Origin: Opitutales bacterium
GTDB lineage: Bacteria; Verrucomicrobiota; Verrucomicrobiia; Opitutales; Oceanipulchritudinaceae
Reading direction: 5' to 3'
Assembly: GCA_016928295.1 (NCBI GenBank)
Contig: JAFGLA010000102.1
Coordinates: 1 to 64,000 of the forward strand
DNA length: 64,000 bases
Part shown: piece after piece, positions 52,921 through 62,492 of the stretch
Layout of the letters: each line of letters starts with the position of its first letter
How positions within the stretch are numbered: position 1 is the first letter of the stretch
Notes under the pieces: model-generated
Told to the model about the DNA's origin: nothing
Database searches by the model: none
Seen by the model: only the letters and a program-made list of their open reading frames with translations
Made by a program: the position numbers and the translations under genes

Positions 52921-54912
52921 CTACGGTTTCGCCTTCAATATCCAGTAGCCGCCAGCCTCGGCTACCTTTTCCATTTCGGGCAGGCTCCCGTTCACTGTCA
53001 TGTTCCAGCGGTTTTGCGAGAAATCGCTTCGCGAGACATCGTAATTTGGATCGTAGATGACGTATTCGCACTTGGGCGAGATGCCCTCTGCGGAGCCGTC
53101 AAGATTGCGTATGCCGTGCTTTAGAAGCAGGGCGCTGTCCCATTCCATGCCGCCCTTGGAAGCAGGGTCCATCTTCTGCTGAACCACGATCCACTCGACA
53201 AGGTTTATGTCGTAGCCGATGTAAGCCTCGCTCCTGTTTTCCGCATCCATAATGGCGGAAAGTGCGTCAACAGCCTGCTGCTCACGGCTTGTTTCGGCCC
53301 CGGGCCAGCCTTTGAAAACACCATTCCTGAGCTGTCTTCCAATGGGGTTTAGTGACAGGGTATAGGCGGCCAATATGCCGATTGGAAGGCCGATGCGTAG
53401 GCGGTTTGTCCGCAATACGCCAAGAACGCAGCCAATGAGCGCGGCCTGCGTAATCCATAGCCACATGAAACGCCGGTGGCCGGACGCAAGGGCGTTACCG
53501 TCCATAATCAGCCAAAGAAAGACAAGGGGTACTAAGTTGCCCACGATGAGGATTGTCCAGAAAACCGCAGCGGGGTTCTCTTTTCGCAGTTCGGAGCGGT
53601 CGCTGTTGCCGGCGGTCCAGCCGCGGCGGCAGGCCCAGTCCCACCAGCCCATGCCGGCCAGTATCAGGCGGCGGAACAGCCCGCTCTGCCATAGGGCAAG
53701 GCATAGGGCGATGGAGAACAACACCGTGTGCCATAGCCACTTGCCGAAGCTCTGTGTGCCGCCAAAGTTGTAAAACGGGGCGTAATTTGTAATCCGGCGG
53801 CTTATTTCACGCGGGCTTGGCGGAGGCTCTTCAACGGGTTGTGGAACGTTCGGGAAGTCCACCTTGTAGCTTCCTTCCTCCCATTCCTCCTTGCCCTGAA
53901 GGAGCAGACGCCCCGATTTGAAGCCCTGAAAGGCCCATGTATTTAGCGGTGTGCAGTAGAATACAAAGCCTTCTTCGTCCATGTAAACGCGAACGTCCCT
54001 TTGCGCCCATACCGCGCCCCATGCCTCGGTTTCGAGCCAGAAGCCTTCCGGTTCCTCATTCGCGGGGGGCAGATTGCCGCCTTGGGCCACGGCTTCCGCC
54101 TTTAGTGAGGGCATGTCCCAAGATAGGACCAGTTTGTTGGCTTTGTCGTAAACAACCGATTCCACGCCGTAGGGTTCGCATCCGTAGCTGGCCGTCAGTT
54201 GCGTGCGCAGGTCGATAAAGTCGCGCCCTGCCTCAAAGCGCAGAAATGGGAGCCAGACAAGGGTTCCGATTGCCACGGCGGCGGCCATGCTTTTCCAGCA
54301 AAACGGCGGGCGGTAGAGAAAGTAAAGGGCGGGTATTACAAGTACCGCGGGAGCGATTTCCATGAACCAATACATGCCCAGCGCATAGACGAGCGCCGCG
54401 GCTGAAAGCCATATTCCGTTCCGCCTTTCCACCCAGAGCGTAAGCAGCAGCAGGAACCATACGTAAAAGGTGGGGTGGGCGCGTGGCCAGAGCGAGCTTT
54501 GGTAAAAGGCTCCCGCCCAGCCAGCCCAGTAGATCAGCATGGCGAGAGCTGCGGGCCATTTGCCAAGTCGCGGGCGTATCCAGTAATAGAGGCCAAGAAG
54601 GCAGAGCAGGCTCATGCCAAGCGCGGCGAATTTCTCGGCAAGGTCAGGGCATTTGTCAAAAACCAGCATCCCGGGCACGTATGCCCATGATATGCCCGGG
54701 GGGTTGAAGTTGTAGAGTCCGCTAAGGCAGCCGTGTTCGGGTATGCGTCCTTCTTCGACGAGCGCGTTCGCGTTCATGGTGTCGCGCACAAGGTCGTAGT
54801 GGGGTAACCAGTCGTAGCGCCCCGTCATGACAAGGACTGCCGATATGCCTGTCAGCAGCCATATTAGCCAGAAGGACAAGTCTTTTCCGCGCTTATGCTC
54901 CACTCTTGCCAT
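52921..54912 (-). CDS. GT-C fold membrane glycosyltransferase-like protein
   Basis: A 663-residue multi-pass membrane protein (about ten or more helices). An acidic motif in the first outer loop, HYDLVRDTMNANALVEEGRIP, followed by LYNFNPPGISWAYVPG, resembles the GT39/PMT/ArnT superfamily, where such Asp residues coordinate a metal and a lipid-linked sugar. A soluble loop (about 225-370) and a C-terminal periplasmic part (about 555-663) are present. Donor and acceptor are unknown; protein or lipid glycosylation are both possible. It is convergent with the AraC gene. Confidence 0.65.
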   Translation of the reverse strand: MARVEHKRGKDLSFWLIWLLTGISAVLVMTGRYDWLPHYDLVRDTMNANALVEEGRIPEHGCLSGLYNFNPPGISWAYVPGMLVFDKCPDLAEKFAALGMSLLCLLGLYYWIRPRLGKWPAALAMLIYWAGWAGAFYQSSLWPRAHPTFYVWFLLLLTLWVERRNGIWLSAAALVYALGMYWFMEIAPAVLVIPALYFLYRPPFCWKSMAAAVAIGTLVWLPFLRFEAGRDFIDLRTQLTASYGCEPYGVESVVYDKANKLVLSWDMPSLKAEAVAQGGNLPPANEEPEGFWLETEAWGAVWAQRDVRVYMDEEGFVFYCTPLNTWAFQGFKSGRLLLQGKEEWEEGSYKVDFPNVPQPVEEPPPSPREISRRITNYAPFYNFGGTQSFGKWLWHTVLFSIALCLALWQSGLFRRLILAGMGWWDWACRRGWTAGNSDRSELRKENPAAVFWTILIVGNLVPLVFLWLIMDGNALASGHRRFMWLWITQAALIGCVLGVLRTNRLRIGLPIGILAAYTLSLNPIGRQLRNGVFKGWPGAETSREQQAVDALSAIMDAENRSEAYIGYDINLVEWIVVQQKMDPASKGGMEWDSALLLKHGIRNLDGSAEGISPKCEYVIYDPNYDVSRSDFSQNRWNMTVNGSLPEMEKVAEAGGYWILKAKP

Positions 54913-55035
54913 ATGAGAACATCATATACGCTGAGCTGCATAACGAAGCAAGCCAGCCGCGTGCGCGAAGGTTTGATTATTGTGAATCGAATTCCGTGAT
55001 TATCTGGCTTTCCAATCCGCGCTTTGCAGGGTCAG

Positions 55036-56049
55036 TCAGCGCCGGACTGCGTTACAAGTCCGTTTGCTGCGCCTGCGCAGCGCGTATGCCAGTACCAGAA
55101 GTCCTGCCCCGAAAGCGTAAGTGGAAGGCTCGGGCACAGCGGCGAGTTCCATCCCGAGTGCCGCGCGCAGGGAAAAGGAATAATCGCCGACATCGTAAGA
55201 TCCGTCCCATGCCATCGTGTGCACATCTTCGTCCCAAGTGTTATAGAACTCGATGATCTCTCCCTCTTCCTGATAGCCGAAGGCCATGACCGCGTGCCCG
55301 CCCGCCTCAGGGTCCAGTATGCTAAGATACATCGGGCGTCCGGCGTCGATTTCTGCCATATAGTCTTCAAACGTGAATCCTGTATTCAGGCCGAAGTTAT
55401 CTATCATGAATACGTCTGCATACTGCGAGAATGTGTAATTCACGTTGTAGCCGCAGTAGCGCACGTAATCTTCCATACCAAGGTTTGCAACCCCGCCAAT
55501 TCCCGACGCGATCATTGAATAGCCATAGGTTCTGGCACCGCTTTCGTCGTAATGATTGCTGGTGCCTCCGTTGCTTGTTCCCCACTGGTCCTGGCTTGTG
55601 CCCATGAAGTCGGCAAGACAGTCGAAGCTGTGCAGGCCCTCGGTAAGGTCGTCGCCGGATTGGCCAAGTGCATCTGTGTCACCATTGTTATTGTAGCCGT
55701 ACGTGCCTGCGCTGAAAAAGTCCCTCTGGTGCCCTTCGCTTGCGATTGCTCTGCGTAGCAGGCTCCCGTTTGGCCATGCTCCAAAGGCGTTTGTCGCCGT
55801 GCCCCCGGGGATTAGGTTGTCGTAACGGTAGCCGTTGTAGCCGTTTGTGTCGTAGTAGGCCATTATCATGCCAGCCGTAGTCGGGGCGCAGCCGTACCAC
55901 CAGTCAGAGGCTGTGGTGCCCGTCAGGGTCAAGCCGTCTATGCATGTGCTGTAAGAGTCAATGGAAGCATAGCTGGCGTGTGCCGCCGTGGCGGCAAAGG
56001 ACAGAGGAAAACTCAGCAGTGCCGCGATGAGGGGAGAGGATACGCGCAT
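55036..56049 (-). CDS. PEP-CTERM sorted C39-like cysteine protease
   Basis: A 337-residue exported protein, signal peptide about 1-25 (ending AHA). The catalytic set of a papain-like C39 fold is visible: Cys54 in WWYGCAPTTAGMIMAYYD, His252 in AGGHAVMAFGY and Asn270 in FYNTWDED. The C-terminus is a PEP-CTERM signal (AVPEPSTYAFGAGLLVL, then RRRSKR). So a protease or peptidase-like domain is delivered by exosortase sorting. A possible Ca-binding-like Asp/Asn-rich stretch (about 120-135, NNNGDTDALG) is present. ATG 56049 gives the signal at the N-terminus; a longer frame from 56124 is unlikely. Confidence 0.82.
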   Translation of the reverse strand: MRVSSPLIAALLSFPLSFAATAAHASYASIDSYSTCIDGLTLTGTTASDWWYGCAPTTAGMIMAYYDTNGYNGYRYDNLIPGGTATNAFGAWPNGSLLRRAIASEGHQRDFFSAGTYGYNNNGDTDALGQSGDDLTEGLHSFDCLADFMGTSQDQWGTSNGGTSNHYDESGARTYGYSMIASGIGGVANLGMEDYVRYCGYNVNYTFSQYADVFMIDNFGLNTGFTFEDYMAEIDAGRPMYLSILDPEAGGHAVMAFGYQEEGEIIEFYNTWDEDVHTMAWDGSYDVGDYSFSLRAALGMELAAVPEPSTYAFGAGLLVLAYALRRRSKRTCNAVRR

Positions 56050-56177
56050 GGGAGAATAATTATGTGCAAAAGTAAAGTGAGGGTGTGCAGCAAAGGCAAT
56101 ACGGATGCGTGTGTATCGCTGCAATATCGGCAGTCCGCGATGCGCGTATATTGGCAGCGAGTTGATTGTACAGCAGA

Positions 56178-56206
56178 ATGCCGGCCCCCTTTTCGGAGAC
56201 CGGCAT
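56178..56206 (-). terminator. Hairpin downstream of the GH94 gene
   Basis: ATGCCGG (56178-56184) pairs with CCGGCAT (56200-56206). It lies 84 bp past the GH94 stop on the minus strand. It has no T tract, so its role as terminator is uncertain. Confidence 0.5.
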
Positions 56207-56289
56207 CTTGCTCGTCCGACTTTGTCGCTCCCGCATGGGGTGCTTAACAGTCAGACATTGTTTGTGCGGAGTTTTTTTGTAATGAAACG

Positions 56290-58734
56290 CTACTGGCCGA
56301 GGGTGATTTCGACCTTCATGGTCTTGCCTGCGGCGATGGGCAGAATGTTGCCTTCTACTTTGACGCCATCGACGAGCATGCTCTTTACACCAGTGCAGAG
56401 CTTGTTCGGGTTCTTGACCGTGATGTCGTAGGTCGTGTCGCGATAGACGCGGCGCACCTTGAATTCGGGCCATGCGGACGGGATGCAGGGGTCGATGGAC
56501 AGGCCCGTGAAATCCGGCTTGATGCCGAGGATGCCGTGCGCGACTACGAGGAAGGTCCAGGCCGCCGTGCCGGTAAGCCAGCTGTTCTTGGCCTCGCCCT
56601 CGACATGGCCCTGAGAGCCGGACACCATCTGCGAGTACACGTAGGGTTCGCCCTTGTAGATGTCGATGGATTCTTCCTTCTTGCTCGGGCAAATGGCGTG
56701 GAAATACTCGAACGCGCGGTCGCCAAGGCCGAGCTTGGCCAGCGAGAGGATGATCCACGGGTTGTTGTGGCAGAATATGCCGCCGTTTTCCTTGTAGCCG
56801 GGCGGGTAGGAGGAAACTTCGCCAAGCTCGACATGGTAGTCGGAGTAGGCGGGCCACTGGAGCACGCAGCCGCTCTTCTTCTTCAAATACTTGTGGACGG
56901 ACTCCATCGCCTTGAGCGCGCGGCCGTCTTCGATGCCGTTGCCGCCAAGAACGCACCAGCCCTGACTTTCGATGTAAATCTTGCCCTCTTCGCACTTGTT
57001 GGAGCCGACGGGGTTGCTCTTTGCGTCGTAGGCGCGAACGAACCATTCGCCATCCCAGCCGGCGGTGCTGACGGCGTCGTCCATTTCCTTGCGCATGGCG
57101 AGTATGCGGTCCGCGTCGGCGGGCCTGCCAAGGAACTTGTAGAGCTTGGCGAGCAGGTCGCTCGTGTAGAGGAACAGGCCCGCGATCATCACGCTCTCTG
57201 CGGGGCTTCCGTCCACGTCGCCGGCGCACTGGAAGCTTTCGTTCGGCTCGGTGGAGAAGCAGTTCAGGTTCAGGCAGTCGTTCCAGTCCGCATGGCCGAT
57301 GAGGGGCAGCTTGTGCGGGCCGCGGTGGCTCATCGTGTAGGCGGCAGACAGTTCGAGGTGGTCCAGCATCGTGGCCGGATCGTCCTTCTTGTCATAGTAG
57401 CCGATGCGCTCGTCGAGGATGGACGTGTCGCCCGTTTCCTGAATGTAGAAGCAGACCGACTGTATGAGCCAGAGGTGGTCGTCGTAAAAGTCTCCGCCGA
57501 TCTCCTTGTTGCCCTGTTTTGTGAGGGGCTGGTACTGGTGGTAGCAGGTGCCGTCGGAAAGCTGGGTGCGGGCGATGTCGCAGAGGCGTTCCTTGACGCG
57601 GCTGGGGATCATGTGGCCGAAGCCGAGCGTGTCCTGATTGCTGTCGCGGTAGCCCATGCCGCGCCCGATGCCCGTTTCAAAGAGGCTGGCCGAGCGGGAC
57701 AGGTTGAACGTGGCCATGCACTGGTACTGGTTCCAGACGTTGCCCATGCGGTTCAAGTGCTCGTCGGGCGTTTCGCACTGGAAGGCGGAAAGGTTCTTTG
57801 CCCAGTAGGCGGCGAGGCGCTCGAAGGCTGCGTCCACGGCTTCAATCGTGGCGTACTTCTCCATGATTGCCTTGCCGCAAGATTTGTTGATGACAAAGGG
57901 GGCCACGAACTTCGGCTCCGTCTGCTCGACGTAGGCCAGAATGAACGCGAAGGATGTCTCTTCGCCGGGAGCAAGCTCGATGTCTATCTGGTGGCTGCCG
58001 CAGGGGCTCCAGCCGTGGGCGATTGTATTGGTTGCCTTGCCGGAGAAGGGCACTCTGGCTTCGTGCAGGCCGTTGTGCATCCCGAGGAAGGTGTCGCGAT
58101 CGGTGTCAAAGCCCGTCACGTTGCCCGTGCAGCCGAAGAGCGCGTAGTGGTTGCGGCGCTCGCGATACTCGGTCTTGTGGTAGATTTCCGCACCGCCCTT
58201 GTCCACTTCGACTTCGCCGATGGAGAAAGTGCGCTGGAGGTTGTTCATGTCGTTGGCCGCTTCGTAGAAGCAGAACTCGACAAAGGAGAACAGGCGCAGG
58301 CTCTTCTTGACGGAGCTTTCGTTGCGGACCGTTGTGCGCCAGATTTCGAGATTCTCGCCCGGGGGCACGAAAAGTTTCATCTCCACGCTCACACCGTCCT
58401 TGGCGCCGCTAAACGTGGTGTAGCCGAGGCCGTGGCGGCATTCGTAGCTGTCCAGCTTGGCCTTTGTGGGCTTCCAGCCCGGGTTCCACACGCTGTCGCC
58501 GTCCTTCACGTAGAGGTAGCGGCCGTTGCTGTCGTAGGGGATGTCGTTGTAGCGGTAGCGCGTCAGGCGGCGAAGCTTGGCGTCGCGCCAGAAGCTGTAT
58601 CCGCCGCTCGTGTTTGTCACCAGGCCGAAGTATTCCTCCTGCCCGATGTAGTTTAGCCAGGGCAGCGGCGTGTCTGGGCGCGTAATGACGTATTCGCGGG
58701 CTTTGTCGTCGAAATGACCGTACGGATTTTGCAT
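56290..58734 (-). CDS. GH94 disaccharide phosphorylase, probably cellobiose phosphorylase
   Basis: A 814-residue cytoplasmic enzyme that splits a beta-glucoside with phosphate, giving alpha-glucose 1-phosphate plus a sugar. The length matches cellobiose phosphorylases (about 810). Landmarks: N-terminal beta-sandwich (about 1-270), (alpha/alpha)6 domain with RGMGYRDSNQDTLGFGH, the catalytic region LPLIGHADWNDCLNL (Asp of DWND) and GYKENGGIFCHNNPW. The RDSNQD form fits cellobiose rather than chitobiose phosphorylases. No signal peptide, so the substrate must be imported. It pairs functionally with the secreted glycosidases, by inference. Confidence 0.9.
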   Translation of the reverse strand: MQNPYGHFDDKAREYVITRPDTPLPWLNYIGQEEYFGLVTNTSGGYSFWRDAKLRRLTRYRYNDIPYDSNGRYLYVKDGDSVWNPGWKPTKAKLDSYECRHGLGYTTFSGAKDGVSVEMKLFVPPGENLEIWRTTVRNESSVKKSLRLFSFVEFCFYEAANDMNNLQRTFSIGEVEVDKGGAEIYHKTEYRERRNHYALFGCTGNVTGFDTDRDTFLGMHNGLHEARVPFSGKATNTIAHGWSPCGSHQIDIELAPGEETSFAFILAYVEQTEPKFVAPFVINKSCGKAIMEKYATIEAVDAAFERLAAYWAKNLSAFQCETPDEHLNRMGNVWNQYQCMATFNLSRSASLFETGIGRGMGYRDSNQDTLGFGHMIPSRVKERLCDIARTQLSDGTCYHQYQPLTKQGNKEIGGDFYDDHLWLIQSVCFYIQETGDTSILDERIGYYDKKDDPATMLDHLELSAAYTMSHRGPHKLPLIGHADWNDCLNLNCFSTEPNESFQCAGDVDGSPAESVMIAGLFLYTSDLLAKLYKFLGRPADADRILAMRKEMDDAVSTAGWDGEWFVRAYDAKSNPVGSNKCEEGKIYIESQGWCVLGGNGIEDGRALKAMESVHKYLKKKSGCVLQWPAYSDYHVELGEVSSYPPGYKENGGIFCHNNPWIILSLAKLGLGDRAFEYFHAICPSKKEESIDIYKGEPYVYSQMVSGSQGHVEGEAKNSWLTGTAAWTFLVVAHGILGIKPDFTGLSIDPCIPSAWPEFKVRRVYRDTTYDITVKNPNKLCTGVKSMLVDGVKVEGNILPIAAGKTMKVEITLGQ

Positions 58735-59003
58735 CGTTCTAAAACTACGTTCGAGATTTGTGGGTGGGGTGGGGAAGGCTCAAAATGCGCTAGGGACGCG
58801 CATACCTGTTATAGAGCAGGTTTCACGCATCCTTTGTCAACGCGTCAACACCTTAAGGGCCTACATTACTTCGGTTTTTTATGCATTAAAAGTTCCACTC
58901 TTACAAATGAATGAAAACGATTGCTACTTTGCATGTTTAACGCCATATGAAAAGACGTTTTTCGCGTTGCGTGCCCAGTGATAATCATAAACATTTGTCT
59001 TAG
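58735..59003. other. Intergenic region upstream of GH94
   Basis: About 270 bp before a repeat copy. It contains GTCAACGCGTCAAC near 58836, a short motif with the self-complementary centre ACGCGT, which could be a repressor site. I cannot assign a promoter with confidence. Confidence 0.35.
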
Positions 59004-59164
59004 GGAGTGTTTGCAAATAGAACTCCCGTCGGAATGTGAGTGTCTTTCCGGCTAAAAATCAACCTATTCATCTCAGGGGAATCTCGATTCTCCTCGTCTC
59101 ATGCTCTGATTTTTATCTCGGAAATACATCCCGCCTCTTCGGTTCGTCTATTTGCAAACACTCC
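59004..59164. repeat. Dispersed palindromic repeat, copy 4 (best preserved)
   Basis: A 161-bp element. The ends are perfect 18-bp inverted repeats, GGAGTGTTTGCAAATAGA (59004-59021) and its complement at 59147-59164. Inside, TAAAAATCA (59053-59061) pairs with TGATTTTTA (59107-59115) and GGGGAATC (59076-59083) pairs with GATTCTCC (59086-59093). All pairs share one centre near 59084, so the element folds as one long imperfect hairpin. TAG stands directly outside both ends, as in a 3-bp target duplication. Confidence 0.88.
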
Positions 59165-59176
59165 TAGGCCCCATCC

Positions 59177-59926
59177 GTGAAAAGTCATCCTTCAATCGCA
59201 TCGCCTTTGTCTGGCTCTGCTCTGTGTGTGCGCAAGTTGCGTAAAACGCACGCGTTTTCCCTTGTGGAGCTGCTGACTGTTCTAGCAATAGTCGCCGTGT
59301 TGACCGCGGCGCTTGTTCCCGCCGTGGGGCGCGTGTTGCACAATGCCCGACGCTCTCAGGCGGGGGAGAACCTGCGCCAGATTGCGCTCGCGTATTCAAC
59401 CTATACAAGCCAGAGCGGAGTGCCTCGCACCCTTTCTGCCACGACGATATACGACTGGGCGCTCGCCCTTGCAAAAGACGGCGGAATTAACGAGGCGAGC
59501 CTCTACTACAACGGGGACGATCCGCTCGTTTCCTCCAGTTCCAAGACGCACCCTGCGGTAGTGGCGTTTAACGACGGTTCGGGCAACTGGACGATCAATC
59601 CCGACTTTGACGGCTTTCCGCTTTCGATATGCGTTGTCAGCGGACTTGCTCCGGCTGCCAACCCTTCGACGACGCCCGTTGCGTGGTCGCGCGGCTTGCA
59701 AACGGACGGCACATGGGCAGGGCCGTCGGACGCGTCTCAGAGCGCGTGGGACGGCGAAGGCGGCCACGTCGCCTACCTTGACGGGCACGTAGTATGGTAC
59801 AGCGACCTGAAGGGCGAGGACGGCAACGGCGTACTGGTCGATTACATAACCAAGCGCCCAACGGCCAACATAAACGATGCCATAAACAGCACGGCAACAG
59901 TTTTATCGTACGCTGCCACAGAGTAG
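59177..59926 (+). CDS. Type II secretion/type IV pilin-like protein with H-X9-DG-like end
   Basis: A 249-residue pseudopilin. After a 28-residue leader the prepilin peptidase site and helix read AFSLVELLTVLAIVAVLTAAL, with Glu at +5. The C-terminal part has GGHVAYLDGHVVWYSD, the processing-associated motif common in Planctomycetes and Verrucomicrobia. The middle is variable and likely extracellular. The family is highly expanded in these phyla and most members have unknown jobs. A repeat copy ends 12 bp upstream. A PilC/GspF gene lies 2.6 kb downstream. Confidence 0.85.
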   Translation: MKSHPSIASPLSGSALCVRKLRKTHAFSLVELLTVLAIVAVLTAALVPAVGRVLHNARRSQAGENLRQIALAYSTYTSQSGVPRTLSATTIYDWALALAKDGGINEASLYYNGDDPLVSSSSKTHPAVVAFNDGSGNWTINPDFDGFPLSICVVSGLAPAANPSTTPVAWSRGLQTDGTWAGPSDASQSAWDGEGGHVAYLDGHVVWYSDLKGEDGNGVLVDYITKRPTANINDAINSTATVLSYAATE

Positions 59927-60025
59927 CTGTCCTGGACTCTGCACGTTTATCGGCTCCGTTTTTGTTATTTGCCCGCGAAGCACGCTGTCCTTGCGGACCT
60001 TGCGCAATAGGTATAGGATACTCCC

Positions 60026-62326
60026 ATGCAGCAAGCTGAAGCAGTGGTCAGACTCATGATGGCAAAGGATTACGTGCCTTTGCCCCTGGCCCGCGTGGCT
60101 GAACTGATGGAGATAACGCCTGAAGGGCAGGAAGCCTTTCGAGATCTTATCGACCAGTTGCGAATGGCGGGCCTTGTCGTGGTGATGAAAAAGGAACGCC
60201 TCTGCCTTGCCAAGGGAGTGGGAGAGCTGGCCTTCGGCAGGATTCACTTCCACTTTGGCCACGCTCCCGCGCTGTTCTTCCCCGACGGCATGGACAAGGT
60301 CGCCGCAACGGACGCGCTCAAAATTGCGGACTCCGAGACCGGTACCGCCCTGCACGGGGATCGCGTTCTGGCGCGCGTTCTGCCAATGCGCGGTTTTCGC
60401 GCCCGAAGACTCCCGACCGCGCCTGCCCGTTACGCGAGTGTGATGTATGTGATAGAGCGCAAGCACACGCGCTTTTCCGGTACCTTGCGCCGCAGCGGCC
60501 GCTTCTGGAGCGTCGCGGCGGACGACCCGCGCGTGCATGTCGAGTTTCTCGTCCCGGACCCTTCGGATACAAAGCTCGACCCCAAGCCCGCAGCAGGCGA
60601 CTGCGTGCAGGTGGAGATGCAAAGCTGGGACGATCCGCACATGAACCCCGAGGCCGCCCTGCTGACCACTTACGGCAAGGCCCGCACTCCCAATGCCGAA
60701 TACAAGGCCCTGCTCGACCAGTACGAGCTGGACCCGGAGTTTCCCCCCGCGGTCGAGGCGGAGCTTGGCTCCATCCCCGACGAAGTCCTTCCCGAAGACC
60801 GCGCAGGCCGCATGGACATGCGCGATGTGCGCGTTTTTACGATAGACCCGGACACGGCCAAGGACTTTGACGACGCCCTGAGCGTGGAGCCTTTGCCCGA
60901 GGGCGGCTGGCGCGTCGGCGTGCACATTGCCGACGTATCCCATTACGTCAAACCCGGGACGATGCTCGATTCCGAAGCTCGCCGCCGCGGCAATTCGACG
61001 TACTTGGTAGGCACGGTAATCCCGATGCTCCCGCACAAGCTCTCAAGCGGACTTTGCAGCCTTGTTGAAGGCAAGGACAGGCTCACAAAGAGCGTATTCC
61101 TTCACTATGGGGCGGACGGAATCTTCAAGCCCGAAGAAACCACCTTTGCCAACACTGTCATTTGCAGCGCCAAGAGGCTCAGCTACCATCAGGCAATCGC
61201 ATTCCTGCGCGAAAAAGAAGTGGCGAAAATCCGTGCCATGCCTGTGCCCGCCTCTCACGAAACCGGTCACGCAGGACGCGCCCTGACAGAACTATCCGAT
61301 GCCGAGCTAGAGGCCCTGCACAAGGACATTCGCACGCTCTGGAAGCTCGCCGAACGCCTTCGCGCAGAGCGCATGTTCAAAGGCTCTCTGGATCTGGACA
61401 TGCCTGACACCGTCGTTCACATCGACAAGGACGGATATGCGTGCTCCATTGAAAAGCTCGAATACGACGAGAGCCACCAGCTTATCGAGGAGTTCATGCT
61501 TTCGGCAAACGAGGCCGTCGCTCGCAATCTGCGCCGCGCACAGCTCCCCTTGATCCACCGCGTGCACGACAAGCCCGACGATGAAAAGCTGGCCGAGCTT
61601 GCCGAGTATCTGCGCGTAATGGGGCTGGATGTGAAAGATCTTTCCGGTCGCAAGGAGCTATGCCGCGCATTGGACCTCATTCGCGCACACCCGCAAAGCC
61701 ACATCCTGCGCACGGAGTTTCTGCGCAGCCTCAAGCAGGCCTGTTACCGCGCGGACGCCGACGGGCACTTTGGCCTGAACAAGAGCGATTACACGCATTT
61801 CACTTCGCCAATCCGCCGTTACAGCGACCTTTCCGTGCACCGCGTGTTCGACTTTCGCCTCAACAAGCTGGGTGCGCCCACAGCTCCGGCCAATGTAACG
61901 CATTACACGAAGGCGGCATTGGACGAGCTGGCCGCGCACCTGTCGATAACCGAGCAGAATTCCACGCAGGCCGAGCGCGAAAGCGTGAAAATGAAGAAGC
62001 TCCAGTACTTTGAGCGGGAGTGCCTTGGTAAGCCGGAGCTTAGCTTTGAAGCGGTTATTACCGACGTTCGCAAGCGGGGCCTTTTCGTGGAACTCTCCGA
62101 GAGCATGACCTTTGGCATGATTCCGGCGAGCGAACTGAAGGACGACCTCTATCACTTTGATCAGGACAATCTCTGCTACATAGGCCGCCGCAGCGGCAGA
62201 CGCTTCCGCATCGGCGACACTCTTCGCGTAAGCATTGCCAAGGTTGACAGGGCGCGCCGCCTGATAGATTTCAGCCCCGCCGGTGCTGCTGTCCGCCCGC
62301 AGAAAAAGCGCAAGGGCAAGAAGTAG
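60026..62326 (+). CDS. rnr: Ribonuclease R
   Basis: A 766-residue 3'-5' exoribonuclease (RNB family) that degrades structured RNA. N-terminal winged helix (about 1-70), cold-shock domains (about 75-235), RNB catalytic domain (about 265-600) with the metal-binding FTIDPDTAKDFDDALSVE and HIADVSHYV, HFTSPIRRYSDLSVHR, and a C-terminal S1 domain (about 665-750) with FEAVITDVRKRGLFVEL. The basic tail RPQKKRKGKK is typical of RNase R. Confidence 0.94.
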   Translation: MQQAEAVVRLMMAKDYVPLPLARVAELMEITPEGQEAFRDLIDQLRMAGLVVVMKKERLCLAKGVGELAFGRIHFHFGHAPALFFPDGMDKVAATDALKIADSETGTALHGDRVLARVLPMRGFRARRLPTAPARYASVMYVIERKHTRFSGTLRRSGRFWSVAADDPRVHVEFLVPDPSDTKLDPKPAAGDCVQVEMQSWDDPHMNPEAALLTTYGKARTPNAEYKALLDQYELDPEFPPAVEAELGSIPDEVLPEDRAGRMDMRDVRVFTIDPDTAKDFDDALSVEPLPEGGWRVGVHIADVSHYVKPGTMLDSEARRRGNSTYLVGTVIPMLPHKLSSGLCSLVEGKDRLTKSVFLHYGADGIFKPEETTFANTVICSAKRLSYHQAIAFLREKEVAKIRAMPVPASHETGHAGRALTELSDAELEALHKDIRTLWKLAERLRAERMFKGSLDLDMPDTVVHIDKDGYACSIEKLEYDESHQLIEEFMLSANEAVARNLRRAQLPLIHRVHDKPDDEKLAELAEYLRVMGLDVKDLSGRKELCRALDLIRAHPQSHILRTEFLRSLKQACYRADADGHFGLNKSDYTHFTSPIRRYSDLSVHRVFDFRLNKLGAPTAPANVTHYTKAALDELAAHLSITEQNSTQAERESVKMKKLQYFERECLGKPELSFEAVITDVRKRGLFVELSESMTFGMIPASELKDDLYHFDQDNLCYIGRRSGRRFRIGDTLRVSIAKVDRARRLIDFSPAGAAVRPQKKRKGKK

Positions 62327-62492
62327 GGCAGGGCGCAATTACATTGCATTGGAAGGATATAGGGTGGTATTCGGTATTTCCCCGTATTACTCCCCAGAGA
62401 TGCTTTAATTTATGGTAAATCGCGGCTGCACTGTCACAAGAGGCTTTGCATGATGGGATTGTGTTGCTAGGCTCCGCATCGAACTCCTCGAA

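Noticed and set aside
56536-58656. A 706-residue open frame antisense to the GH94 gene
   Set aside because: It is Val/Ala/Arg-rich without domain pattern and lies wholly opposite a clear GH94 gene; such long shadows arise from GC-rich codon use.
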